Assembly (NCBI RefSeq): GCF_018449475.1 | Contig: NZ_JAHCQH010000004.1 | Span: 1 to 64,000, forward strand | Source: Ancylobacter radicis | GTDB lineage: Bacteria > Pseudomonadota > Alphaproteobacteria > Rhizobiales > Xanthobacteraceae | Reading direction: 5' to 3' | DNA: 64,000 nt | Notes under the pieces: model-generated | What the model saw: the letters and a program-made list of their open reading frames with translations, nothing else | Told to the model about the DNA's origin: nothing | Databases searched by the model: none | In this document: piece by piece, positions 1 to 7,064 of the stretch | How the letters are laid out: the number at the start of each line of letters is the position of its first letter | Numbering within the stretch: position 1 is the stretch's first letter | Position numbers and translations under genes: made by a program

Positions 1-1285
1 AGTCGTCCAGCAGCGGATTGATGCCGGCCTGCGCCGCCGTCTCAGCGTTCAGAGCGGCGGTGCGCTGCTGGATCATCTGCGTCAGCCGCTCATAGTCGTT
101 CTGCCGCTCACGCGATGTCTTGCCCGCGCCTTCGACGGGCGCATCGGCGATCGACACGGTACTGACCGGCTGCGGCGCCATCACCGCCCCGCCCCGCCGG
201 CTGGATCCGGCGCGAGGAGTATCCGCCGCAGGCGGGTTGTAGCCATAGGCCTGCGCTCGCTTCCTCAGCCCCTCCGGCGAATAGTCGATGCCCATGAACT
301 CGCCGAGCTTGCGCCACACCGACGCATTGCCGATCTCAGCCAGGGCGGAACGCAGCGAGCCCAGCTTCTGCACGGCCCTCGAAATGAAGTCGGGCATGCT
401 CTCGATGCTCGACGCCACGGAACCGAGGTTCTCAGCCGCCTGAGCACTGGCGCCTGTCGCCTCGTCGAGCTTGCCGACAAGGTTGATCAGCGCGTTGTTC
501 ACGCGGGTGAGACCTTGGCTCACGGTACCCGTCGCCTTGGCCGACTGCCTTTCGAGGTTCGGCATACCCGCAAGGAAGGCGCGGAAGAACGCCTCGCTCG
601 ACAGCTTCCCCTCGACCACCAGATTACGCAGCTTGGAGACTGAGCCGCCGGCTTCTTCTAGCCCATCCGCTACCGCCTGCAGGATCGGCCGGGCGCCCTC
701 ATTGATCGAGTTGAATTCCTCGGCCCGGACCACGGCGCCGCCCATGGCCTGGCTCAACTGCATCAGCGCGCCGGATGCCGCCTCGGCGCTGGTGCCGCCC
801 ACGCGCAGCGCCAGGGCGATTCCATCCGTGAAGCGGGTGAGATCCTCGGCCGAGGCCCCGAGCTCGCCCTGCGCCTGCGACAGGCGGGAATAGAGCGTCA
901 CCAGCGGTTCAATGGCGGTGCCGTTGCGCTGTGCGATGTCGAACAGGTCGCGGAAGGTACCCTGCAGCGCCGCGCCCTCAAGCCCGGCCACCTTCAGCGT
1001 ATTAGCCAGGTCGGTATAAACCGCCGCCGCGCCGGCGATCTTCTGCACCGAGATAGCCGCCGCCAGGCTCGATGCCGCCGTGCGCGAAAGGGCGATCATG
1101 GCGGTTGATGTGCGCTCGGAGACCTGCCCCATGCTCTTTTCAATCCGCACGCTGGTGCGGGCGGCACCCTGCGACATCCTGTTGTAGGTGCGGGAGGTCA
1201 CCGCATCGGCCCGCGCCATTGCCTTTTCAAGGCTGGTAATGCGGCCCTCGATGGCGACGGTCAGGCGATTGCTGTCGAGCGCCAT
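1..1285 (-). CDS. Phage tail tape-measure protein (N-terminal part, runs off the left edge)
   Basis: An open frame reads from the ATG at 1285 to the window edge without a stop, giving 428 visible residues. Tape-measure proteins set tail length and line the tail lumen before DNA ejection. The first ~60 residues (MALDSNRLTVAIEGR...) are a basic helical segment. Residues about 80-270 look like the tape-measure N-terminal domain (TIGR02675 type), with phrases such as LFDIAQRNGT, LMQLSQAMGG and EEFNSINEG. The start is 4 bases after the stop of the HK97 gp10-like gene, so the two are likely co-transcribed and coupled. The remainder, usually a long helical region, lies outside the window. The family call is strong; the phage type is unknown. 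Confidence 0.85.
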   Translation of the reverse strand, partial: MALDSNRLTVAIEGRITSLEKAMARADAVTSRTYNRMSQGAARTSVRIEKSMGQVSERTSTAMIALSRTAASSLAAAISVQKIAGAAAVYTDLANTLKVAGLEGAALQGTFRDLFDIAQRNGTAIEPLVTLYSRLSQAQGELGASAEDLTRFTDGIALALRVGGTSAEAASGALMQLSQAMGGAVVRAEEFNSINEGARPILQAVADGLEEAGGSVSKLRNLVVEGKLSSEAFFRAFLAGMPNLERQSAKATGTVSQGLTRVNNALINLVGKLDEATGASAQAAENLGSVASSIESMPDFISRAVQKLGSLRSALAEIGNASVWRKLGEFMGIDYSPEGLRKRAQAYGYNPPAADTPRAGSSRRGGAVMAPQPVSTVSIADAPVEGAGKTSRERQNDYERLTQMIQQRTAALNAETAAQAGINPLLDD

Positions 1286-1289
1286 GGCG

Positions 1290-1697
1290 CTATCCCTTCT
1301 GTGTGCGTTTCACAGCCTTGGAGATCGCGCGCTTTGCCCGCGATTTGATGCGCTTGCTGCTCAGGCGATAGGCCGGCCAGAAGAAGGGCTGGGCGGGCGT
1401 GTCGATGGTCCCGTACTCGACTGCCAGGGCATAGTCGTAATCCACGCCGGAACCACGCCGCACCTCCCGCGTGGTTGCCTCTCCGCCGGCCTCAACTCTC
1501 ACCTCAAGATCGTGATCGCCAGGCTCGCGACGGATGGATGCGCGCAGCGTCCCGTCATCGACGGGCGCGAGGCGCCGCGCCATAGTGACCACCTCATCCG
1601 CGCTCTTCTCAAGCGTCGGCCGAAGCTCCCGCTTGACGGCTTCCGGGATAGCCATCAACCGCCGCTGAAGACGGGCAAGATCAGGCGACCGCGCCAA
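1290..1697 (-). CDS. HK97 gp10-like phage protein (tail completion / neck)
   Basis: This 135-residue protein has the gp10-like pattern: an N-terminal DLARLQRRL helix, a mid region (ARRLAPVDDGTLRASIR) typical of the family, and a C-terminal QPFFWPAYR segment before a basic tail. Such proteins join head and tail or complete the tail tube. I chose a TTG start at 1697 because a GAGGGG Shine-Dalgarno lies 7 bases before it and the result begins right at the conserved helix. It overlaps the upstream gene by 17 bases. An ATG at 1727 would overlap by 47 bases with no better site. It sits between the tail chaperone and the tape measure, an uncommon place for a gp10-like gene. Confidence 0.75.
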   Translation of the reverse strand: MARSPDLARLQRRLMAIPEAVKRELRPTLEKSADEVVTMARRLAPVDDGTLRASIRREPGDHDLEVRVEAGGEATTREVRRGSGVDYDYALAVEYGTIDTPAQPFFWPAYRLSSKRIKSRAKRAISKAVKRTQKG

Positions 1698-2085
1698 GCT
1701 CGGCCCCCTCGTCGAAATGCGCCGCATCGGCCTCAATGCCGTAGAGCGCCGCCTCAAGCAGCCGCGCCGCCAGGACCGCATAGGGGGCGATAGGATGAGC
1801 ATCGAGGAAGCGCTGCACTTCCGTGCGCCCGATAAGGGCGCCACGGGCCGCGCTCGGCATGGCGAGACCGGCCGGGCCGGTCAGCGCTTCGGCCGTGCTG
1901 TCCGTCAGCATCGCATATTCGAGAACAAGCTCGACGTCGGAGCGTGTCCAGTCACCCTGTGCAAGGCGACGCAGAAGCGCGTGAGCCGAGCCCCGCAGTT
2001 CGCGCTCGAAAGCCGTCAGCGTCTCGCGCCGCAGCTGCAGGCGGCGCGCCTTGCCGTTGAAGATCGCGTTGATGTGCTCGAGCAT
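1681..2085 (-). CDS. GTA-gp10-like tail assembly chaperone
   Basis: A 134-residue protein with the plan of the gene-transfer-agent gp10 / phage tail tube chaperone family: an initial short beta segment (INAIFNGKARRLQL), a helix TLTAFERELRGSAHALLRRLAQGDW, then DVELVLEYAML. These proteins bind the tape-measure protein during tail assembly. A GAGAGG site 5-6 bases before the ATG supports the start. It directly precedes the gp10-like gene and the tape measure, as expected for a chaperone gene. The second half (PSAARGALIGRTEVQRFLDAH) is less typical. The assignment rests on pattern and position, so it is moderate. Confidence 0.65.
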   Translation of the reverse strand: MLEHINAIFNGKARRLQLRRETLTAFERELRGSAHALLRRLAQGDWTRSDVELVLEYAMLTDSTAEALTGPAGLAMPSAARGALIGRTEVQRFLDAHPIAPYAVLAARLLEAALYGIEADAAHFDEGAELGAVA

Positions 2086-2221
2086 ATCAGCCTCTCATTG
2101 GTCGGGGCACGGGGTGTGAAAGGTGCCGGCCGCGCCGCAAAGGAGATCGGCCGCCGGCTGTCGGGGTTGTTGCGGACACTCGCCGACTTGTCCGGGCGCG
2201 CTGATGCGCGAGCGCGCCAAT

Positions 2222-2250
2222 GCGCAGTGCCGGCGATGACGGCACTGCGC
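2222..2250 (-). other. Strong hairpin just after the capsid gene
   Basis: A perfect 11-bp inverted repeat (GCGCAGTGCCG / CGGCACTGCGC, 7-base loop) starts 13 bases past the capsid stop codon. No T-run follows on either strand, so it is more likely an mRNA-stabilising or partial-termination structure than a full intrinsic terminator. It sits in the 177-bp gap before the tail chaperone gene, which has no other visible coding content. Confidence 0.5.
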
Positions 2251-2262
2251 GCCTCGGGGAGG

Positions 2263-3705
2263 TCAGGTCTCGCTGATCTTGAGCAGCTTGATTGCCTCGA
2301 AGTCGTTCACCGCGCCGCCGACACGGCGATAGCAGTAGAAGATCACATGCGGCTTCGCGCTGTAGGGGTCGCGCAGCAGCCGCGTCGCGTGACGATCAAC
2401 GATCGTGTAGCCGCGACGGAAATCGCCGAAAGCGATCGGGAAAGCGCCCGCGCCGATATCCGGCATTTCCTCGTCGAGCTCGACGGGATGCCCCAGCAGC
2501 AGGGCGGGCTGACCGGCCTGGGTCGCGTTCTGCCAGAGGTAATTGCCTTCCCCGTCCTTCATCTTGCGGACACTGCCGGCCGTCTTACGGTTCATCAGCC
2601 AGACGGCGCCGGGGCGGAAGGTCGCCTTCAGCGTATAGACGAGATCGATAAGGCAGTCGGCCGGGGCCGTGCTGGCGAAGGCGCTGGCATGGCCGCTGGG
2701 CACATACTGCAGCGATCCCCACGCGCGCGAATCGTCCGCTGCGATGCTCTTTGTATAGGTGAGGAAACCGCGCGGGCGCTTCACGCCGTCACCGGCAACG
2801 AAAGCCTCCCCTTCCTTCTGGCCGAGACGGTCGCCGACCTTGGCGACCAGCCATGTGGCGATGTCGATATTTGCGTCGTCGAGGATCGTCTGCGTCACCT
2901 TCGGCGCCGCGTAGAGCTCGCGCGCGGGGATCTCGAGAAGGCCCAGCTTCGGGCTCGAGGTTTCCGGCCGCGCTTCCTCCTCGCCGACCCATTCCGCCTG
3001 CGCCTGGTCGGCATCGACCAGTTCCGTGAAGGTGCCCGTACCGACGGGAACGACCCGTGCCAGGCGGCGCAGCGGCGACACATCGAAGATCCGCCGGGTG
3101 ATCGCATCCGAGAAATACGGGGTGACGGTATAGCCACCATCCGGGTTGGACTGCGAGCCCATGGAGGCCTGGACGCCGCGCGACGACAGTTCCGCCAGCG
3201 GCCCGGCCTCACCCGCCCCGATGAAGGCACGCAGCGCCGCGTTCACGTCGTCATGCGGGGGCGTTTGCGCCGGCCCGCCGCTACCGCCGCCACTGAGCCG
3301 AAGCGACGCCATGGCAGCGTTGATATCGTCGACACCGGCAATGATGTTGTCGATCCGCTTCGATTCCTTGCTCTGAAAGCTCGCGAACGTCTGTCGCAGT
3401 TCATTGAAAACGGTTGCCGGATCATCGGAGAGCGGGCCGGCCTTGACCGACATGATGCCGCGAGCAGGCGGCATCGCCCCAGACGCGAGGGGAGAAGCCG
3501 GGAAGATCTCGCCGAGGTGCAGTCGAAGATTGGATGGCGACGGCCCCACAGCCGGCGCCATCGCGGCCGTGGCGAGCGCCGACATGGTGAGAATGTCATT
3601 CAGCGCACCGATGCGCGCCACGTCGTAATCATGATTGATCAGGCCCACGGCGATGATCACCGCCGCGAAAAGGCCCAGGGGGAGAAGGAAACGGCACGCT
3701 TTCAT
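2263..3705 (-). CDS. HK97-family major capsid protein with a membrane-type N-terminal extension
   Basis: At 480 residues this exceeds the usual ~390-430 for the family. Residues about 190-478 are the capsid fold (NPDGGYTVTPYFSDAI, GDGVKRPRGFL, DPYSAKPHVIFYCYRRVGG). Residues about 98-150 (FNELRQTFASFQSKESKRID) look like the delta/scaffold segment that is cleaved in HK97. Unusually, residues 5-22 form a hydrophobic helix (FLLPLGLFAAVIIAVGL) like a signal anchor, followed by a Pro/Ala-rich linker to residue ~85. The start at 3705 has GAGG 9 bases upstream; the internal ATG at 3453, where a normal capsid protein would begin, has no good site. No protease or portal gene lies next to it. The capsid call is firm; the role of the extension is unknown. 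Confidence 0.9.
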   Translation of the reverse strand: MKACRFLLPLGLFAAVIIAVGLINHDYDVARIGALNDILTMSALATAAMAPAVGPSPSNLRLHLGEIFPASPLASGAMPPARGIMSVKAGPLSDDPATVFNELRQTFASFQSKESKRIDNIIAGVDDINAAMASLRLSGGGSGGPAQTPPHDDVNAALRAFIGAGEAGPLAELSSRGVQASMGSQSNPDGGYTVTPYFSDAITRRIFDVSPLRRLARVVPVGTGTFTELVDADQAQAEWVGEEEARPETSSPKLGLLEIPARELYAAPKVTQTILDDANIDIATWLVAKVGDRLGQKEGEAFVAGDGVKRPRGFLTYTKSIAADDSRAWGSLQYVPSGHASAFASTAPADCLIDLVYTLKATFRPGAVWLMNRKTAGSVRKMKDGEGNYLWQNATQAGQPALLLGHPVELDEEMPDIGAGAFPIAFGDFRRGYTIVDRHATRLLRDPYSAKPHVIFYCYRRVGGAVNDFEAIKLLKISET

Positions 3706-3831
3706 GGCGTTGCGCCTCTATTGATCGTGTGAGTGAGGTGCGAGAGGTCGCCCGCTGATCGCAGAGCGAAACCAGCCCGCAGTGACAAACCGAACCGCTC
3801 GGGCCCAAGGCCTGCGAGTGCTCCGGAACGG

Positions 3832-3969
3832 GCTGCATCACGCTCACCCGCAAAAGCCGCGAAGTCTTGCGGCCCGCCAGTCCCCAGCTACATCACGCGC
3901 ACCAGGAACCCAATTCAATCATCATCTAGAAGTCTGAAAGCTCTTAAGCCAGGCTGCATCACGCGCGCC
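3832..3969 (-). repeat. Three direct repeats, consensus GGTGCGCGTGATGCAGC
   Basis: Copies at 3832-3848, 3887-3903 and 3953-3969 (read on the minus strand) share the core CGTGATGNAGC with one or two changes each. Start-to-start spacing is 55 and 66 bases. All lie 127-264 bases upstream of the capsid start in the same orientation. Spaced identical-orientation boxes like this usually bind a regulator or replication initiator; which one is not known. Confidence 0.6.
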
Positions 3970-3979
3970 CAACTAATTT

Positions 3980-4009
3980 GAGATTCATCTCACATATTAA
4001 AAATGTCAA
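3980..4009 (-). promoter_or_regulatory. Candidate promoter/operator upstream of the capsid gene
   Basis: On the minus strand a consensus -35 box TTGACA (4009 to 4004) is followed 12 bases later by the inverted repeat GAGATGAATCTC (3991-3980), where a -10 box would fall. No good -10 hexamer is visible, so the site may need an activator. It lies just upstream of the first of the three direct repeats. Confidence 0.35.
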
Positions 4010-4186
4010 GTCAGGAAATAAAACAACAAATTCAACTATCTAAGTACTGTAACGCACTGATATTATTACTTTTTATTTAAAAGATATCCTTTGTTAGCCC
4101 GAAAATACGATTAACAAGGAAAAAAATCTGCGAATGAGGGGGACGCGGGTCCGCGCTCTGAGAGGGCTATAGACTTTTTGCCCCCC

Positions 4187-4633
4187 CTACCTTTGCTGCT
4201 GAACCCGGCTCTCAACTGGGGTAATGCCGCCGAGTGACCGGATCACCTCTTGGGCTCGCTGGACCACTCGCTTGCGCTCATCTTCTGTATGCACCACGCG
4301 CTCATGTCGGCGCGCCTCCATCTCCCGTGTGATGCGCTCATCGTACAGCGCGCGGCGGCCGTCGTTGGGAGAGCTCTCTTGAAAGCGCCGACGTTCACCC
4401 GTGATCAGCCGAACGCCCTTCCCCACCCTCGACAAGAGCCCGGCATCTTCCATCTCGCGCAGACGCCGCTGCACCACATCCTCGGACTGCATCGTGCGTG
4501 CAGCCAGATACTCAGGATCAGCAGGGCTGTAGGCGACATGATCGCTGATGTCGGCAAGCGCCAGCAGCACAAGCCGAGCGCTGGGCTGAAGGGCCGGCAC
4601 ATCCCATGCCCAAGAAATCAATTCAGCACTCAT
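4187..4633 (-). CDS. Winged-helix DNA-binding protein, phage/plasmid type
   Basis: A 148-residue protein beginning MSAELISWAWDVPALQPSARLVLLALAD. This opening followed by a helix-turn-helix (LAARTMQSEDVVQRRLREMEDAGLLSR, residues ~45-75) matches the HTH_36-like proteins found in replication or control modules of prophages and plasmids. The C-terminal half is basic and charged (RITREMEARRHERVV). The gene follows the 288-residue winged-helix gene by 27 bases, so they form an operon. It may control the capsid/tail promoter in the adjoining gap or take part in replication; neither can be decided here. Confidence 0.65.
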   Translation of the reverse strand: MSAELISWAWDVPALQPSARLVLLALADISDHVAYSPADPEYLAARTMQSEDVVQRRLREMEDAGLLSRVGKGVRLITGERRRFQESSPNDGRRALYDERITREMEARRHERVVHTEDERKRVVQRAQEVIRSLGGITPVESRVQQQR

Positions 4634-4660
4634 CAGTGACGATCTCCCTAGACATCAACC

Positions 4661-5527
4661 TCAGACATGGAGCCGCCTCACTGGCTGCATTCCAGCGCTC
4701 GATTTGAACTGCCGCGTATTCCCATCTCTGCTTTCGAAGGCTTCTTTCTTCTCTTTGCTCTTCGTGGGGTTCATAATTTTGGATCGTGCAACCGATTTGG
4801 ACCCTATCGGCCTGTGAGCGGTCGGGCCGCGTTTGATCCACGCCAGCCATTCGGGCGAAACGATCTCCACCATGTTCGGAAGGCTCTTTGCGCCGCGGCG
4901 AGGCCGGTTGGTAACTCTGATCAAGCCCAGCCTTCGCGCCTCATGCAGGGCGTTCTGAACAGACGTGCGGCAGACACCAGCCAGGGCGGCAATCTTGTCG
5001 ATGGGCAGGTCACAGGCGCCCCGGTGCTTGACTTCGCCAGCGACGATGGCGAGCACCGCCCGCTCGGCTTCAGTGAAGCGCCCGCGAAGTTTGTCCGGCA
5101 TCGACCCTGAACCGCCCAAGGAGCGCCGCCGCTGCCGCGAGGCCTCGCGATCTGGCGAGGTCTGTCTCCGGCGGGGCGCGAACCGTGACATGATCTGGAG
5201 GGCCCGGCCTGCCGAAGGCGGGCAAGGAAAGCGCTTCATCGAGCCACGCCGCGCCTCGATCAGGACCGAAAGAGCTTGCGCCTCTTCATCGTTCAGCAGA
5301 CCAGAACCATGCAGATTCCACAGGCGGCGAGAGAGGTCATCAAGTCCCTCGATGCCGGTTACGCTGATCGCGTCGCGCATCGTGGCGACGGCGCCGGCTG
5401 AGCGGGAAAATGGGACAAGCTCGGTTGTATCGCGACCAGAAACGTTGAGTTTCTCAGTCGTCCCAAATCGGCTTAACGCGTTGCCAAGGCTAAGAGCGGC
5501 GCGGCCTACCGGGCCCACCAATGACAT
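4661..5527 (-). CDS. Winged-helix protein typical of Hyphomicrobiales mobile elements
   Basis: A 288-residue protein. Residues ~115-150 are Arg-rich (RFAPRRRQTSPDREASRQRRR). A winged helix follows at ~150-210 (FTEAERAVLAIVAGEVKHRGACDLPIDKIAALAGVCRTSVQNALHEARRLGLI, given here in outline by its ends). The C-terminus contains EWLAWIKRGP and a basic tail. I recall this design in many uncharacterised Rhizobium and Bradyrhizobium helix-turn-helix proteins near integrases. The N-terminal IEGLDDLSRRLWNLH helix may mark the true start region, so an ATG at 5377 is an alternative. It is the outermost gene of the phage block, next to the chromosomal LemA gene. Its function is unknown. Confidence 0.65.
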   Translation of the reverse strand: MSLVGPVGRAALSLGNALSRFGTTEKLNVSGRDTTELVPFSRSAGAVATMRDAISVTGIEGLDDLSRRLWNLHGSGLLNDEEAQALSVLIEARRGSMKRFPCPPSAGRALQIMSRFAPRRRQTSPDREASRQRRRSLGGSGSMPDKLRGRFTEAERAVLAIVAGEVKHRGACDLPIDKIAALAGVCRTSVQNALHEARRLGLIRVTNRPRRGAKSLPNMVEIVSPEWLAWIKRGPTAHRPIGSKSVARSKIMNPTKSKEKKEAFESRDGNTRQFKSSAGMQPVRRLHV

Positions 5528-5623
5528 CGCGGTTGTCCATGCGGTGGTGATGGCCGACAGAGGGCGCGCGCCCTATAAGGAGAGTGGCGCCGAACTGCCG
5601 GCGTCCTCTGCGAGGCTTTGCAC

Positions 5624-6241
5624 ATGCCGAACCTTTTCGCTTCCGCTGCCGTGCGCCGCATCGGTGCGGCCTTCCTGCTGTCCCTGATGGCGCTCGGCCT
5701 CGCCGGCTGCGGGGTCAACACGATCCCCACCGAGGAGGAGCGCGCCAAGGCGGCGTGGAGCGAGGTGCTGAACCAGTATCAGCGGCGCTCCGATCTGATC
5801 CCGAACCTCGTTGAAACGGTGAAGGGCTATGCCCAGCAGGAAAAGGACGTTCTCACGCAGGTGACGCAGGCGCGCGCCAATGCCACCTCGATCAAGGTGG
5901 ACGCCGATACCATCACCGACCCCGCCAAGTTTCAGCAGTTCCAGAGCGCGCAGGGCCAGCTTTCCAGTGCGCTGGGGCGGCTGATCGCGGTGGCCGAGGC
6001 TTATCCGGACCTGAAGTCCAATCAGAACTTCCTCGCCCTGCAGGCGCAGATCGAGGGCACGGAAAACCGCATTGCCGTCGCGCGGCGCGATTATATCGAG
6101 GCGGTGCGGGTCTATAATACCGAGCTGCGCACCTTCCCCGGCGCGCTGTGGGCGATGACGCTGTACCGCGCCAACAAGCCGATGGAGACCTTTACCGTCT
6201 CCGAGGAGCAGATGAAGGTGCCGCAGGTGAAGTTCAACTAG
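5624..6241 (+). CDS. LemA-family lipoprotein
   Basis: A 205-residue protein with a lipobox LAGC (Cys29), so it is likely a lipoprotein or signal-anchored membrane protein. The LemA coiled-coil core is clear: WSEVLNQYQRRSDLIPNLVETVKGYA, later LIAVAEAYPDLKSNQNF and TENRIAVARRDYIEAVRVYN. The ATG at 5624 is chosen because GAGG lies 8 bases upstream; a TTG two codons earlier is possible. Only 4 bases separate it from the next gene, a TPM-domain protein. LemA and TPM genes are commonly neighbours in bacteria and are thought to act at the membrane, but the function is not established. It is the first chromosomal gene beside the phage block. Confidence 0.9.
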   Translation: MPNLFASAAVRRIGAAFLLSLMALGLAGCGVNTIPTEEERAKAAWSEVLNQYQRRSDLIPNLVETVKGYAQQEKDVLTQVTQARANATSIKVDADTITDPAKFQQFQSAQGQLSSALGRLIAVAEAYPDLKSNQNFLALQAQIEGTENRIAVARRDYIEAVRVYNTELRTFPGALWAMTLYRANKPMETFTVSEEQMKVPQVKFN

Positions 6242-6245
6242 GCGG

Positions 6246-7064
6246 GTGAGGCCTGTGCTGATGCTCCGCTCCGCCCGCCGGCTCCTGCCCGCCGCCGCGC
6301 TGCTTTTTGCCCTCTTCGTGCTCGGTGGACTGGCCGGGGTGGCGCGGGCCGAACTGGCCTTTCCCGCGCTCACCGGCCGTGTGGTCGACGCAGCCGGTAT
6401 CCTCGATGCGTCGACGCGGGCAAGCCTCGATGCGGAACTGGCCGCGCAGGAGGCCAAGACGACCGACCAGTTCGTCGTCGCGACCGTCGCGTCGCTTGAG
6501 GGCACCTCGGTCGAGGACTATGCCAACCGTCTGTTCCGCCATTGGAAGCTCGGCCAGGCGGATAAGGACAATGGCGTGCTGCTGCTCGTCGCGCCGAATG
6601 AGCGCAAGGTCCGCATCGAGGTTGGATATGGCCTCGAAGGGGTGCTGCCCGATGCGGTGGCGAGCACCATCATCAGCACGACGATCCTGCCCGCCTTCCG
6701 TGCGGGCGACTTTGCCGGCGGAATCACACGCGGCGCGGCTGCGATCCTCGAAATCCTCAATCTCGACCCGGCTGAAGCGGAAGCGCGCGCCCGGCAGGCG
6801 GCCGAGCCGGCGATGACCGCGGATGACTGGATCTTCATCATCATCTTTGTCGCGATGATCCTGTTCTGGGTCTTCGTCATCTATCGGCAGGTTCGTTCCG
6901 GGCGGGGCAGGGGCGTTCGTCGTGGCGCCGCGCTCGGCACGGCGGCGGGCTGGGAATGGGGCCGTCGCTCCGGTAGCGGCGGCGGTGGCTGGTCCAGCGG
7001 TGGCGGCGGCTTCTCCGGCGGTGGGGGTTCATCGGGTGGCGGTGGCGCCTCGGGGAGTTGGTGA
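6246..7064 (+). CDS. TPM-domain (YgcG-like) membrane protein
   Basis: A 272-residue protein with a signal peptide (cleavage near ARA-EL, residue ~35), a TPM domain (GRVVDAAGILDASTRASL ... IRIEVGYGLEGVLPDA, about residues 43-170), a transmembrane helix (WIFIIIFVAMILFWVFVIY, ~200-218) and a Gly/Ser-rich tail ending GGGGASGSW. This is the classic YgcG layout, and the Gly-rich end often lies at the membrane surface. GTG at 6246 follows the LemA stop closely; an ATG at 6261 would also keep the signal peptide. Its stop overlaps the next ATG. Proposed roles for TPM proteins include photosystem repair in plants and membrane assembly in bacteria; the role here is unknown. Confidence 0.88.
   Translation: MRPVLMLRSARRLLPAAALLFALFVLGGLAGVARAELAFPALTGRVVDAAGILDASTRASLDAELAAQEAKTTDQFVVATVASLEGTSVEDYANRLFRHWKLGQADKDNGVLLLVAPNERKVRIEVGYGLEGVLPDAVASTIISTTILPAFRAGDFAGGITRGAAAILEILNLDPAEAEARARQAAEPAMTADDWIFIIIFVAMILFWVFVIYRQVRSGRGRGVRRGAALGTAAGWEWGRRSGSGGGGWSSGGGGFSGGGGSSGGGGASGSW

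Larger units (their letters stand above)
3706..4186. other. 481-bp non-coding control region of the phage block
   Basis: This region lies between the capsid start and the end of the upstream winged-helix gene. I see no convincing gene. The part at 3970-4130 is markedly AT-rich compared with its surroundings, and 3832-3969 holds three direct repeats. A GC hairpin around 4142-4157 could end transcription of the 148-residue gene on the minus strand, since a run of seven T follows somewhat later on that strand. The region is the natural place for the capsid/tail promoter, and its AT-richness could also suit an origin or integration-host binding. Confidence 0.6.
1..5527 (-). mobile_element. Right end of a prophage or phage-derived island (partial)
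   Basis: All six genes here read leftward and four are recognisable phage head or tail genes (tape measure, HK97 gp10-like, GTA-gp10-like tail chaperone, HK97 capsid). The two genes at the right end are winged-helix proteins of a kind often found near phage and plasmid modules in Hyphomicrobiales. Chromosomal genes begin at LemA (5624), so the right boundary probably lies between about 5528 and 5600. No integrase, terminase, portal or prohead protease is visible; they may lie left of the window or be absent. No attachment-site repeat can be defined from one end only. Confidence 0.75.

Noticed and set aside
1717-3732. 671-codon open frame on the plus strand across the phage genes
   Set aside because: It is antisense to three clear phage genes and its protein is Arg/Gly/Asp-rich with no domain; a high-GC shadow.
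3629-3853. 74-codon frame before the capsid start
   Set aside because: It starts with TTG, overlaps the capsid gene in another frame and covers one of the direct repeats; no family is seen.
5528-5623. Attachment site or tRNA at the right end of the phage block
   Set aside because: No tRNA-like fold was recognised, and a repeat cannot be confirmed without the left end.
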